A DNA stretch of 64,000 nt, taken from contig CP054187.1 in assembly GCA_015200345.1 (NCBI GenBank), positions 2,650,470-2,714,469 of the forward strand, given 5' to 3'. Under the pieces are notes generated by a model. It was not told the DNA's origin, did not search any database, and saw only the letters and a list, made by a program, of their open reading frames with translations. Of the stretch, positions 43,711-53,682 are shown piece after piece. A program made the translations under genes and the position numbers. This DNA comes from Planctomycetia bacterium (GTDB lineage Bacteria; Planctomycetota; Phycisphaerae; UBA1845; UTPLA1). How positions within the stretch are numbered: position 1 is the stretch's first letter; every line of letters starts with the position of its first letter.

Positions 43711-44145
43711 ATGGACCGGCGGCGGCGAAATCGAATCTGCACCTGGCTCATCGTCCTGGGCATCAGCAACTTCATCGTCTACGCCGTCATCTACGCCATC
43801 ATCGGCGGCGACGCTCCCAACGGCTACATCAAAAAACTCGACGGGCAATCCGTCTATTACGTCCGCGGCCATTTTGTTCACCGAGCCATCGGCTACGAAC
43901 AGGACGTACCGCGCTGGGTCTGGCTCTACAGCTACGTCCACTCGATCAGCATCTGGCCTTCCATCGCCGCGACGCTGCTGGCGATGCTGGTCATGGCGCG
44001 GCCGCACATCATGGCGACGTATCAGCGCGGCATCATCACCGGCACGACGCTGGTGACGGTGCTGGCGACGGTGATTGTGATGGTGACGTCGCTCATCATG
44101 GTGTTTTTCATCAAGGACTTCATTCAGCATCTGATGCAGGCATGA
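43711..44145 (+). CDS. Small membrane protein of unknown function
   Basis: A 144-residue protein with three hydrophobic helices (about 11-32, 77-94 and 106-135). The loop between helices 1 and 2 is polar and includes GGDAPNGYIKKLDGQSVYYV in outline, probably on the outside. It has no recognised motif. Its stop codon overlaps the start of the helicase gene by four bases (ATGA), so the two are translated together, though a functional link is not evident. Confidence 0.7.
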   Translation: MDRRRRNRICTWLIVLGISNFIVYAVIYAIIGGDAPNGYIKKLDGQSVYYVRGHFVHRAIGYEQDVPRWVWLYSYVHSISIWPSIAATLLAMLVMARPHIMATYQRGIITGTTLVTVLATVIVMVTSLIMVFFIKDFIQHLMQA

Positions 44146-46214
44146 AAGGGGACATGAGCGAAGCCGCCGCAGCCGAGACCACGCACCGCCGCGCGAGGGC
44201 CTCGCCGGGGCCGTCGAGCGCCGAATCGCATGCCGCCGCCGCGTCTGCAACGGGGCCGGATTCCGCCCCGGCGTCGGAACGGGTCGGTCCCTCGGATCGC
44301 GCGGCGCTCTTTGCCCGCGCGCTGGAGCGCTACGAGTCTCGGCCGCAGCAACTGGCGATGGCGCAGGCCGTGGGGGAGGCGCTGGCGGGTCCGCACCATT
44401 TGATGGTGGAGGCGGGGACGGGCGTGGGAAAGAGTTTTGCGTATCTGTTGCCCGTGATCGAGCACGTGGTGGCGCAGCGCAAGCGCGTCGTGATCTCGAC
44501 GCACACGATCGCGCTTCAGGAACAGTTGATGGAAAAGGACATCCCAGCGCTGGGGCGCGTGGTGCCGGGGCGGTTCAAGGCCGTGCTGGTGAAGGGGCGG
44601 CACAATTACCTCGGCCTGCGCCGTCTGATGCAGACAAGCCGGCGGCAGGGGGCGATGCTGGTCGAGTCGCGCGAAGGGGAGCAGTTGCGGCGGATCGAGG
44701 ACTGGGCCTACGAGACGCGCGAGGGCAGCCTGTCGGACCTGCCGTTCACGCCGCTGCCGCAGTTGTGGCAGCACGTGCGCAGCGAAAGCAACAACTGCAT
44801 GGGGCCCAGGTGCGAGACGTACGAGAAGTGCTTTTATCAGCGGGCGCGACGGAATGCGGCCGACGCCGACGTGCTGGTCGTCAATCACGCGCTGTTCTTC
44901 AGCGATCTGGCGCTGCGGTCGCGCGAGAACGTGTCGTTCCTTCCGGACTACGACGCGGTGATCTTCGACGAGGCGCACACGCTGGAGGCCGTGGCGAGCG
45001 ATTACTTCGGCGTGAGCGTGAGCAGCCGCACGGTGGAGGCGCTGCTGAACGGGCTGTTCAACGAGCGGACGGGCCGCGGGCTGCTGGCGATGCTGGAGTG
45101 CGATCCGCTGCGGCGTGAGGTGACGGCGGTGCGGTCGAAGGCCGATGCGCTGTTTGCGCAGATCGGGCTGCTGGCGACGGGCAACGGGACGTCGCGCCTG
45201 CGCAAGCCGCCGCGGGTGGAGAATCTGCTTTCGCCGGCGCTGCACGCGCTGGCGGTGAAGCTGCGCGAGGTGAAGGCGCAATGCCCCCGCGAGGATGAGC
45301 AGTTTGAGCTGAACAGCGCCGCCGATCGCTGCGTGGAATCGGCCGAGGCGCTGGAGGCGCTGCTGAAGCAGCAACTGGCCGATTGCGTGTACTGGCTGGA
45401 GGCATCGAACGGACGTGACAGCGGCGTGTCGCTGCGGGCCGCGCCGACGACGGTGGGGCCGATCCTGCGCGAGGCGCTGTTCGAGCGCGTGAAGAGCATC
45501 GTGCTGACCAGCGCGACGCTTTCGACCGGCGGCGAAGAGGGATTTGAGTACCTGCGAGACCGGCTGGGCGTGGTGGAGGCACAGTCGCTGCGGCTGGATT
45601 CGCCGTTTAACTATCGCGAGCAGGTGACGCTGCACGTGGAGGCGGGATTGCCCGAGCCGAACGACGCGGCGTTCCTGCCGGCGGCGTGTGAAAAGATCAA
45701 GACGTATTTAGAGATGACCGGTGGGCGCGCGTTTGTGCTGTTCACCAGTTACGCGGCGCTGAACCAGGCCGAAGCGCTGTTGAAGGATTTTTGCGCGGCG
45801 AACGCGATGCGGCTGCTCGTCCAGGGGCGGGAGATGGCTCGATCGGCGATGCTGGCGGCGTTCAAGGCCGACGGCCGCGCGGTGCTGCTGGGCACCGAGT
45901 CGTTCTGGCAGGGGGTCGATGTGCCGGGCGACGCGCTGGGGAACGTGATCATCACGAAGCTGCCGTTCAGTCCGCCGGATCAACCGCTGACAGCCGCGCG
46001 GGTCGAGGCGATCGAGGCGTCCGGCGGTAACGCATTCATGGAATACCAGGTGCCGGAGGCGGTGCTGAAACTCAAGCAGGGTTTCGGGCGTTTGATTCGC
46101 ACGGCAAGCGACCGTGGAATCGTGGTGATCCTCGACAAGCGCGTGCGGACGAAGCACTACGGGAGGAAGTTCCTCGCGGCGCTGCCGGCCTGCAAAGTGG
46201 AAGTGCATCCATAG
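44142..46214 (+). CDS. dinG: DinG/XPD-type ATP-dependent DNA helicase
   Basis: A 690-residue superfamily 2 helicase. Walker A AGTGVGKS is at 91-98, motif Ia at STHTIALQEQLM, motif II is DEAH in VIFDEAHTLE, and motif VI is KQGFGRLIRT. Between motifs I and II lie Cys residues in NNCMGPRCETYEKCF that should bind the 4Fe-4S cluster of this family; I count three close together, and the fourth is not obvious. The N-terminal 50 residues are Ala/Ser-rich and disordered. DinG-like helicases unwind DNA with 5' tails, including R-loops and repair intermediates. Confidence 0.9.
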   Translation: MKGDMSEAAAAETTHRRARASPGPSSAESHAAAASATGPDSAPASERVGPSDRAALFARALERYESRPQQLAMAQAVGEALAGPHHLMVEAGTGVGKSFAYLLPVIEHVVAQRKRVVISTHTIALQEQLMEKDIPALGRVVPGRFKAVLVKGRHNYLGLRRLMQTSRRQGAMLVESREGEQLRRIEDWAYETREGSLSDLPFTPLPQLWQHVRSESNNCMGPRCETYEKCFYQRARRNAADADVLVVNHALFFSDLALRSRENVSFLPDYDAVIFDEAHTLEAVASDYFGVSVSSRTVEALLNGLFNERTGRGLLAMLECDPLRREVTAVRSKADALFAQIGLLATGNGTSRLRKPPRVENLLSPALHALAVKLREVKAQCPREDEQFELNSAADRCVESAEALEALLKQQLADCVYWLEASNGRDSGVSLRAAPTTVGPILREALFERVKSIVLTSATLSTGGEEGFEYLRDRLGVVEAQSLRLDSPFNYREQVTLHVEAGLPEPNDAAFLPAACEKIKTYLEMTGGRAFVLFTSYAALNQAEALLKDFCAANAMRLLVQGREMARSAMLAAFKADGRAVLLGTESFWQGVDVPGDALGNVIITKLPFSPPDQPLTAARVEAIEASGGNAFMEYQVPEAVLKLKQGFGRLIRTASDRGIVVILDKRVRTKHYGRKFLAALPACKVEVHP

Positions 46215-46222
46215 GAAGGTCG

Positions 46223-47104
46223 CTATGTGTTGCCGCTCGGCGCCAGGGCTTCCAGCGCGCGGATCAGCGACTGCGTGCCGTTTCGCGCGCCGCCCATTTC
46301 CATCAACTTGTCGTAGAGCGTCTTCGCCAGCGCCAGGCCGGGCAGGATCAACCCCATGCGGTCGGCCTCATCCAATGCGATCTGCATATCCTTCACGAAG
46401 TGTTCAACGTAAAACCCCGGGGCGAAATCGCCCTTGAGAATCCGCGGGCCGTAGTTGGCGAGGCTCCACGAGCCGGCCGCGCCGCCGCCGACGCTGGCCA
46501 TCACCTTGTCCAGGTCGAGGCCGCACGTGCGGGCGTAGAGCAGCCCTTCGCAGACCGCGACCATGCCGGCCGCGATGAGGATTTGATTGACCATCTTGGT
46601 GTGCTGGCCGGTTCCAGGTGCGCCGTGATGGACGATTGTCTTACCAAGTGTTTCGAAGAGGGGGCGCACGCGCTCGAAGGCCGTCGCATCGCCGCCGACC
46701 ATGATGGACAACGTTGCGTTCCGTGCGCCGACGTCGCCGCCGCTGACCGGCGCATCCAGCGCGAAGCAGCCGCGTGCCCGCGCCGCGTCGGCCAGCTCAA
46801 CCGCCAGCGCGGGGCTGCTCGTCGTGCAATCGACCAGCACGCCGTCGGGCGGAAGCGAAGCGATCACGCCGCAAGGCCCCAGCGCCACGGCGCGCACGTC
46901 GGCCGGGAACCCCAGCATCATGAAGACAACAGTCGCATCGCGCGCCGCGTCGGCCGCGCGATCGTGCCAGACCGCGCCGCGCGCGATCAATTCCGCCGCC
47001 TTCTCCTTCGTGCGGCTGTGGATGTGAAGATCGTGCCCGGCGGCAAGAAGATGCCCCGCCATCGACCGCCCCATGACGCCTGTGCCGATCCAGCCGATTC
47101 GCAT
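46223..47104 (-). CDS. NAD(P)-dependent beta-hydroxyacid dehydrogenase
   Basis: A 293-residue oxidoreductase of the 3-hydroxyisobutyrate dehydrogenase/tartronate semialdehyde reductase family. The Rossmann motif IGTGVMGRSMAGHL is at residues 5-18, the substrate motif DAPVSGGDVGA near 121-131, and the catalytic Lys in GTGQHTKMVNQ near 171. The ATG at 47104 has GGAG seven bases upstream. The gene stands alone, convergent with dinG with only eight bases between the stops. Exact substrate not determined. Confidence 0.9.
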   Translation of the reverse strand: MRIGWIGTGVMGRSMAGHLLAAGHDLHIHSRTKEKAAELIARGAVWHDRAADAARDATVVFMMLGFPADVRAVALGPCGVIASLPPDGVLVDCTTSSPALAVELADAARARGCFALDAPVSGGDVGARNATLSIMVGGDATAFERVRPLFETLGKTIVHHGAPGTGQHTKMVNQILIAAGMVAVCEGLLYARTCGLDLDKVMASVGGGAAGSWSLANYGPRILKGDFAPGFYVEHFVKDMQIALDEADRMGLILPGLALAKTLYDKLMEMGGARNGTQSLIRALEALAPSGNT

Positions 47105-47298
47105 GATGAGCTCCGACTCGTTGCGCTGCATGGAATCATGTGATCGTTGCCGATGAAATGCAATCCATGGGCCTGCGGATTCGGCATCGATCTTGTTGCT
47201 CATCCAAGCCGCATTCGGATCGAAACGGTGATTGGATCACCGCTGCGGATTCCGTTACCATGCACGCGGCGAAGCACCAGAAACGAAAGGACGATTCA

Positions 47299-49380
47299 AT
47301 GGCTCCCCGCTTGTTCCGCGCCTCGGCGGTTTTCATCCTGATTCTCCTCGCTCCGGCGGCCCGCGCCGACGAAGGCATGTGGCTGATCAACAAGCTTCCA
47401 TCGAAGGAACTGAAGCAGCAATACAACTTCGAGCCGACCGCGGCATGGACCGAGCATGTGCAGAAATCCTGCGTGCGCATCGGCGCCGGCGGCAGCGGCT
47501 CGTTCGTCTCGCCCGACGGATTGGTGATGACCAATCATCACGTCGCATCGGATGCGATTCAGGATCTTTCCTCCGAGCAACACGACTACATGGCCGACGG
47601 GTTTTACGCTCCGACGCATGAGGCCGAACTGAAGTGCCCGCACATGGAGCTGACCGTGTTGCAGGAGATTCGGGAAATCACCGATCGCGTGAACGCCGCC
47701 GTCACATCGGGCATGAGCGCGTCGGACGCGTTCGCCGCGCGGAAGAAAGCCATGTCGGAGATTGAGAAGGAGGCCCGCGAGCGATCGGGCCTGCAACCCG
47801 AAGTCGTCACGCTCTACAACGGCGCGCGGTACGACCTGTACTTGTACAAGCGCTACACCGACGTGCGACTGGTCTTCGCGCCCGAGGCGGGCATCGCTTT
47901 TTTCGGCGGCGACCTGGACAACTTTGAGTATCCGCGTTTCAACCTCGATGTCACGTTTCTGCGAGCCTATGAGAACGACAAGCCCGCGAAGGTGGAGCAT
48001 TACCTCAACTGGAGCAAGGCCGGGCCGAAGGAGGGCGAGTTGATCTTCGTCGCCGGGCACCCGGGCCGCACGCAGCGGTTGTTCACGGTCGATCATCTGC
48101 GCTTTCTGCGCGACGTGCAGTTGCCATTGACGCTCTCGTGCTACAACCAGCGCGAGATCGCGCTCAACCAGTTCATGGGGCGAAGCGAGGAGCACGCCCG
48201 CATCGGCAAGGAAGACCTGCTGGGCATCCAGAACTCGCGCAAGGCGTTCGGCGGCATCATCAACGGGCTGCTGAATCCGCGGCTCATGAATCGCAAGATG
48301 GAGGCCGAGGCGGCCCTGCGCGAGTTCGTGCAGGCCGATCCGAAGCGGCGCGCGAAGTACGCCGCGGGGTGGGACAAGCTAAGCAAGGCCCTGGCCGAGG
48401 TGCAGTCGTTCTACACCGAGTACTTCATGCTGGAGAGCCGGCGCGCGAGTCTCGGGCGATACCACGATCTGGCGCGAAAGCTGATTCGCGCGGCCGACGA
48501 GAAGCGCAAGCCGGATGGCGAACGGCTGACCGAGTATCGCGATGCGAACCTGCCGACGCTGGAGCTGGACCTATTTTCCGAGGCGCCGATCTACGATGCC
48601 CTGGAGCAGTTGCGGCTGGAGGACGGCCTGATTCGGCTGGGCCGGCATCTGGGCGGCGAGCACGAGGCGGTCGTGGTGGCCATGGGGGGCATGGACGCGG
48701 GCAGCCGGGCGGCGTCGTTGATCGGCGGGACGAAGTTGAAGGATGTCGCGTTTCGCAGGAAGCTGTACGAAGGCGGCACGGCGGCGATCGCCGAATGCAA
48801 CGATCCGATGATTCAGTTCGCCCAGGCGTTGAACCCGATGGCTCGGGCGCTGCGCGACAAATATGAGAAAGTATTCGAGAGCGTCGAGAAGGAAGCCTAC
48901 GCGATGATCGCCAACGCGAAGTTCGAAAAGGACGGCGACCGCGTCTATCCCGATGCGACGTTCACGCTGCGGCTGGCGGTCGGCACGGTGGCGGGTTACC
49001 GCGACGGCAGCGAGACGATCCCCGCGATGACGGACATGGCCGGTTTGTATGAGCGGGCGGCGCAGCACAAAGGCCGCGATCCGTATAACCTGCCGAAGCG
49101 CTGGGCCGAGGGACGCAACAAGCTGGACCTGAAGACGCCGTTCAATTTCATCTCCACGAACGACATCATCGGCGGGAACTCGGGCAGCCCGATGTTCAAC
49201 CGCGACGCCGAGGTGACGGGGCTCGTGTTCGACGGCAACCTCCACGGGCTGATCTGGGATTTTCAGTTTGACATGGAAAAGGGGCGGGCCGTGGGCGTCC
49301 ACTCGCAGGCGATCATCGAAGCGCTGCGCAAGCTCTACGGGGCAGGCAAACTCGCGGATGAGATCACAAAGAAGGAGTAA
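47299..49380 (+). CDS. S46 family dipeptidyl-peptidase
   Basis: A 693-residue secreted serine peptidase of the DPP7/DPP11 family, which removes dipeptides from peptide N-termini in the periplasm. A signal peptide ends near ARADEGMW (residues 22-28). The chymotrypsin-like fold shows GSGSFVSPDGLVMTNHHV with catalytic His, DNFEYPRF with Asp near 214, and the nucleophile in GGNSGSPMFN. The residue 18 positions after that serine is Gly (FDGN), which in this family points to DPP7-type preference for hydrophobic P1 rather than the Arg of Asp/Glu-specific DPP11. The ATG has AAAGGA upstream. It converges on an M2 peptidase gene. Confidence 0.9.
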   Translation: MAPRLFRASAVFILILLAPAARADEGMWLINKLPSKELKQQYNFEPTAAWTEHVQKSCVRIGAGGSGSFVSPDGLVMTNHHVASDAIQDLSSEQHDYMADGFYAPTHEAELKCPHMELTVLQEIREITDRVNAAVTSGMSASDAFAARKKAMSEIEKEARERSGLQPEVVTLYNGARYDLYLYKRYTDVRLVFAPEAGIAFFGGDLDNFEYPRFNLDVTFLRAYENDKPAKVEHYLNWSKAGPKEGELIFVAGHPGRTQRLFTVDHLRFLRDVQLPLTLSCYNQREIALNQFMGRSEEHARIGKEDLLGIQNSRKAFGGIINGLLNPRLMNRKMEAEAALREFVQADPKRRAKYAAGWDKLSKALAEVQSFYTEYFMLESRRASLGRYHDLARKLIRAADEKRKPDGERLTEYRDANLPTLELDLFSEAPIYDALEQLRLEDGLIRLGRHLGGEHEAVVVAMGGMDAGSRAASLIGGTKLKDVAFRRKLYEGGTAAIAECNDPMIQFAQALNPMARALRDKYEKVFESVEKEAYAMIANAKFEKDGDRVYPDATFTLRLAVGTVAGYRDGSETIPAMTDMAGLYERAAQHKGRDPYNLPKRWAEGRNKLDLKTPFNFISTNDIIGGNSGSPMFNRDAEVTGLVFDGNLHGLIWDFQFDMEKGRAVGVHSQAIIEALRKLYGAGKLADEITKKE

Positions 49381-49416
49381 ATCCCGCGACGAGGGATTAC
49401 GCGGTGAGCCAGGCCT

Positions 49417-49432
49417 CCGGCAGGCCTGCCGG
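49417..49432. terminator. Palindrome between convergent peptidase genes
   Basis: CCGGCAGGCCTGCCGG is a perfect 16-base palindrome in the 89-base gap between the stops of the S46 and M2 genes. It could slow polymerase from both directions, but there is no T-run, so assignment as a terminator is tentative. Confidence 0.35.
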
Positions 49433-49469
49433 GGGGCGTTGTTGCGCGATCGCGTCTTGAGGTCTGGAT

Positions 49470-51176
49470 TTATTTTACAAACTGCGCCGCGAAGTACTTC
49501 GCCGTGAGCGGTTCGCCCGTCGCGTGGCGCGTCAGATCATTCCACGAATACAAGTTGCCCGGACCAAAGACGTTTTTCTTCAAATAGTCGCCGACTTCCT
49601 TGCGTCCGGCGAAGCAGGTCTTGGCCGGGTCGTCCAGCCCCAATACCTTCGTGGCGATGTGGTGATGCACCTGGCAGCCGAACAAATCGCCCATCATGTA
49701 GCTGTGGTAATACACCGGCGCGGTGACGATGTGAATCTTCGCTGCGTAATCGGGTCGGCTGACCTTCTCCGGCGGGCGCAGCATTTGATACTTTGCTTTG
49801 AGCGACCACCACAGCTTGCCCAGGTCCTGATCGGGATCGTTGTACATGCCGTGTTCGAAGCGCATCATCACCTGTGCCCAGCGCGCGAAGATCAGCTTCT
49901 CCCGCCGCAGGCTGCGCTTGGCGGTCGTGGCTGCTGCCGCGGCATCCTCGGGTGAGAGCTTCAGGACGCTCCGGAAGAAATCCTCGTTCTTTACCATCGC
50001 GCCCATCATCATCGCGTAGCCTTCGGTCGTGATGCTGTGCGACGCCTCGTGCAGCAGGAACGGCACGTCCTTCGCCACGTACTTGTCGTAGACGGCGTGG
50101 CCCAGTTCGTGCACGAGCGTATCAGCCCAGTAGAGATTGGGCTTGAGATTGCAGAGCACGCGCACGTCCTGATCGCGATCGAGGCTCGTGCTGAAAGCGT
50201 GCGGGCTTTTGCCGGGTTTCTCGTAAAGATCGCTGCGCTGGAGGATGTCATCGGCCTCCAGCCCCATGCCCGCGTAATAGCGGCGCGTCATGTCCAGCAG
50301 ATCAACCTTCGCGTAGAGGTCGTCGAGGTTGACGCCGCCGGGCATCTCGGGCACCGCCTGGAAAAACAGATCCCCGAAATGCCACGGCCGCAGGTCTTCC
50401 TGCTTGATCTTGAAACGCTTGGCCATGGCGACGTCAATCGCCATTTTCTCGATGGCGTACGGCCGGCGGGTCAGTTCGTCCAGCTCGTCGAACAGCTTGA
50501 GCAGTTGCGCTTCGTCGATTTCCTGAAGCGCGAGGCGCATCGCATAGAAATTGCGGAAGCCCAGCTTGCGGGCCAGCTCGTTCCGCATCTTCACGAGGTC
50601 CTTCAGCGGCCCTTCGATCTTCTCGCCGACGGCCATGTACCCCTTCCACGCTTCCTCGGCTTCTTTGCTTTCGTGGGAGTCCGACAGGATCTTGCGAACG
50701 TCGTTCTCGGTCAGGTTCTTCACGCCGACCAGGCTGCGGTGCGTGTTAAAGAGTTTCTCGACCTGCGTCTCGAGTGCAACGATCTTCTTTTGCAGTTCCG
50801 GGTCGGCCTGCCCCGGCAGGTGCGCGCGATACATCACGTCCAGTTGCCGCTGCAACACCGGATCGCCCAGGGCCGGGCCTTCCTTCAACGCCTTGAGCTG
50901 CGCGAACACCGCCTTGTCGGCGTGCAACTCGACCAGCGCGGTCTCGGCGGCCTCCTTCCGCTTGAACGCCGCATCGGAACCGGTTGTGTTCGCCTCCCAC
51001 CAGGCCGTTGCGGACTCGATGTAGAGCGGCTTGTACTTGTTGAGGTACGCCTCCAGCAACGGGCGGAACTCGTCGTCGGGCGACTGCTTCGGCTGCGCGG
51101 GGGCAGGGGGCGGAAAGCTCACCATCGCGGCGAAAAAGGCGAACGTCAACATGAAAAACGGAAAGGTGCGGGACAT
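49470..51176 (-). CDS. M2 family metallopeptidase (ACE-like), secreted
   Basis: A 568-residue zinc metallopeptidase resembling bacterial peptidyl-dipeptidase A (angiotensin-converting-enzyme family). A signal peptide covers about residues 1-27 (ending PAPAQ). The zinc site is HELGH near residue 355, with a third Glu ligand expected in TTEGYAMMMG about 25 residues later. The N-terminal region with ATAWWEANTTGSD also fits M2. M3-type oligopeptidases share the overall helical fold and are the alternative. With the neighbouring S46 enzyme it would shorten peptides in the periplasm. Confidence 0.85.
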   Translation of the reverse strand: MSRTFPFFMLTFAFFAAMVSFPPPAPAQPKQSPDDEFRPLLEAYLNKYKPLYIESATAWWEANTTGSDAAFKRKEAAETALVELHADKAVFAQLKALKEGPALGDPVLQRQLDVMYRAHLPGQADPELQKKIVALETQVEKLFNTHRSLVGVKNLTENDVRKILSDSHESKEAEEAWKGYMAVGEKIEGPLKDLVKMRNELARKLGFRNFYAMRLALQEIDEAQLLKLFDELDELTRRPYAIEKMAIDVAMAKRFKIKQEDLRPWHFGDLFFQAVPEMPGGVNLDDLYAKVDLLDMTRRYYAGMGLEADDILQRSDLYEKPGKSPHAFSTSLDRDQDVRVLCNLKPNLYWADTLVHELGHAVYDKYVAKDVPFLLHEASHSITTEGYAMMMGAMVKNEDFFRSVLKLSPEDAAAAATTAKRSLRREKLIFARWAQVMMRFEHGMYNDPDQDLGKLWWSLKAKYQMLRPPEKVSRPDYAAKIHIVTAPVYYHSYMMGDLFGCQVHHHIATKVLGLDDPAKTCFAGRKEVGDYLKKNVFGPGNLYSWNDLTRHATGEPLTAKYFAAQFVK

Positions 51177-51266
51177 GGGCTTCTCCTGGGGGCCGGTGCA
51201 GCCCGGCGGAAGGATTATACCGGCGAACGATACGACGAAAAAATGGCCACTGGTCTGCGGGTTCGG

Positions 51267-52712
51267 TTAATCGCGCTCCAGCATCGCGAAGAAACCGCCG
51301 TCCCAGTCGGGTCCGGGCAGGGTCAGACGCGTTTCCGATGCGTGCCAGTCGGGGTAGGACGCATCGAACCACGCGAGCTGCTCCTCGTTTTCTTCACGCT
51401 CGATGGAGCACGTGGAATAGAGCATCCGCGTGGTCGGACCGGCCAGCGCTGCGGCCCTCGCCAGGATTTCGCGCTGAATCGCGACCAGTTCAAGCAGATG
51501 CTTGTGGCTCGCGCGGTGTCGTGCCTCGGGCCGGCGGCCCAGCACCCCCGTGTTGCTGCACGGCGCATCGATCAGAATCACATCCACGGGCCGACCCAGA
51601 TCGCGTAACGCCGCGTCCAGCGCCGTCATCGGGGTCGTTCGCACGCTGGTCAGACCCAGCCGCGCGGCGCTGGCGGCCACCGCCGCCAGCTTTGTGTCAT
51701 CGATATCCGTCGCGATGACAATGCCGCGGTCGTTCATGCACTCCGCCGCGTGCGTCGCCTTCGTCCCCAACCCAGCGCACAGGTCCAACACCACCTGTCC
51801 CGGTTCGAGACCCGCCGACGCCAGCACGAGCTGCGCCGTGGCATCTTGGGGCTGACACAACCCCTCTCCGATCTCCGGGACGTCCGCGGCGTGGAGGGGG
51901 CGATGTGCTTCCGATGGATCGGTTCCACCCGATGTTTGCCGCGAAGCCGTGACGGTTCGTCCGCGCACGATCACCGCGCGCGCCTCGGTGATGCACTCCG
52001 CCTTCAGCCCGCGCTCGTGCAAGCGCTCGATCAGGGCTTCGGGCGATATGCGCGTTCGATTCGCGCGAAGCACCAGCGGTCGTCGGAATTGTCCCGCCTC
52101 GCAGATTTGTCGCGTGAGCGCCGGCTTGAAGCGACGGTGCCACCGCTCCACGAGATACATCGGATGCCCCGTCGCCGCGACCAGCCACTCCAGCGGCCGC
52201 CGCGCCGGATCGGGAAACACGTCTTCATTGAAAAGCCGCCCGCGCTGCTCATTCAGCGGAAGGTAGCGCCGCGGGTCGGGTGATTCGGGCCGCGCGATCA
52301 CGTCCCCGCGCGCTGACGCGATCTTGCGCAGCACGGCGTTCACCGTATCCGCCGTTCCGCGTCCATACCGCATCGCCAGCCGTACGGTCTGATCCACCGC
52401 CGCGTGATCCGGCACGCGATCCAGCCAGCACAGTTGATACACCCCCAGCGCGAACGCCGTGCGAATGCTCGGGCGCACGCCCGCCCAGCGGCCGCGAAAA
52501 TAATGCGCCGCCAGATGCTCGCAGGTGATGCGATGCCGCGTCACCCCCAGCACCAGCTCCGCCGTCAGCGCCGCGTCGGCCTGCGCGCGTGACGATTCCG
52601 ACTCCAGCCCCGCCAGCAAGTCGCGCGACGCCGATTCACCCTCATACAACTCGCGCAGGATGCGCGCCGCCTTCTCGCGCGCCTCCGATGCCGGTGGTCG
52701 CGCTGGTTTCAT
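51267..52712 (-). CDS. rsmB: RsmB/NOP family rRNA cytosine-C5 methyltransferase
   Basis: A 481-residue protein with an N-terminal NusB-like helical domain (ARILRELYEGESASRDLL, YQLCWLDRVPDHAAVDQTV) and a C-terminal SAM-dependent methyltransferase domain. SAM binding is at VLDLCAGLGTKATHAAE; the two catalytic cysteines are in APCSNTGVLGRRPEAR and YSTCSIEREENE; the protein ends in GGFFAML. RsmB makes m5C967 in 16S rRNA. Its ATG overlaps the fmt stop by four bases. It is the last gene of def-fmt-rsmB. Confidence 0.92.
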   Translation of the reverse strand: MKPARPPASEAREKAARILRELYEGESASRDLLAGLESESSRAQADAALTAELVLGVTRHRITCEHLAAHYFRGRWAGVRPSIRTAFALGVYQLCWLDRVPDHAAVDQTVRLAMRYGRGTADTVNAVLRKIASARGDVIARPESPDPRRYLPLNEQRGRLFNEDVFPDPARRPLEWLVAATGHPMYLVERWHRRFKPALTRQICEAGQFRRPLVLRANRTRISPEALIERLHERGLKAECITEARAVIVRGRTVTASRQTSGGTDPSEAHRPLHAADVPEIGEGLCQPQDATAQLVLASAGLEPGQVVLDLCAGLGTKATHAAECMNDRGIVIATDIDDTKLAAVAASAARLGLTSVRTTPMTALDAALRDLGRPVDVILIDAPCSNTGVLGRRPEARHRASHKHLLELVAIQREILARAAALAGPTTRMLYSTCSIEREENEEQLAWFDASYPDWHASETRLTLPGPDWDGGFFAMLERD

Positions 52713-53668
52713 TCCCCAAGCTCGATGGGCACAAAGCGATCGCCCGGTTGAACCCGTCGGCCATTCACAAAATCCTGCCACGCCATCAGTCGCCCCCCGG
52801 CCGGCTTGATCTCCAGTATCATCAGGTCCCCGTCGACCGTGGCGACGCTCATCACATCGCTGATGGTGCCTGGCTCGCCGCCGCTGCCGCGCCCTTCGTA
52901 GCGAACCGCCCGCGCCAGCGTCACACGCTCATCGCGCTTCCCATCGCGGCTGACAAAACGACAATTCGCTCCCGGCCACGACCACAATCCGCACACGCGA
53001 TTCGCCAGCGCGGCAGCCGGCGTGTCGAATCGAATCAACCCGTCCGCCTTGTTGAGCTTGCGCGCACGGGTCGCGGCCGATTCGTCCTGCGGCGTTCCCG
53101 GTGTCTGCGGATTGCGCGACAGCAGTTCCAACGCCGCGCGCACGGCGTCGCACCCGATGTGGGCCAGCCGATCGTGCAGCTCGTCAGCGGTCTCATCCAC
53201 GCCGATCGCCGTCCGCCGCTGCGTCAGGATCGGACCGGCGTCCATGCGGTCCACGAGCCGAAACACCGTCACACCGCTTTCCGCATCGCCGTTGATGACG
53301 GCCCATTGCACCGGCGCCGCACCGCGCCAGGCTGGCAGCAGCGACCCGTGCAGGTTCACCGTGCCCGCCGGAAACACCCCGCGCACGTCCGCGCCGATCT
53401 TCTGCCCGTACGCGACGACGTAACCCAGGTCGGCCTGGCAGGCCGCGATGCGCGCCACGGATTCAGGCGTGTTCACGTCTTCGGGTGAGAAGACCGGCAG
53501 CCCGGCATCCAGCGCCGCCTGCTTGATGATCGTGGGCATCGTTTCGAGATTCCGCCCGCGCGGCCGATCCGGCTGGGTGACGACCAGTGCGATCTCGTGA
53601 CGATCCCCGCGAATGGAATCAAACGTCGGCAATCCGAATCGCCCCGTCCCGAAGAAAACGATTCGCAT
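52709..53668 (-). CDS. fmt: Methionyl-tRNA formyltransferase
   Basis: A 319-residue enzyme that formylates initiator Met-tRNA with 10-formyl-THF. The N-terminal GART-like domain has MRIVFFGTGRFGLP, the catalytic Asn/His in VNLHGSLLPAWRGAAP, and the late Asp in DRMDAGPIL. The smaller C-terminal OB-like domain starts near residue 205 with ARKLNKADGLIRF. It lies 14 bases after def and overlaps rsmB by four bases, the classical cluster. Confidence 0.95.
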   Translation of the reverse strand: MRIVFFGTGRFGLPTFDSIRGDRHEIALVVTQPDRPRGRNLETMPTIIKQAALDAGLPVFSPEDVNTPESVARIAACQADLGYVVAYGQKIGADVRGVFPAGTVNLHGSLLPAWRGAAPVQWAVINGDAESGVTVFRLVDRMDAGPILTQRRTAIGVDETADELHDRLAHIGCDAVRAALELLSRNPQTPGTPQDESAATRARKLNKADGLIRFDTPAAALANRVCGLWSWPGANCRFVSRDGKRDERVTLARAVRYEGRGSGGEPGTISDVMSVATVDGDLMILEIKPAGGRLMAWQDFVNGRRVQPGDRFVPIELGE

Positions 53669-53682
53669 GGGCGATCCTTTGT

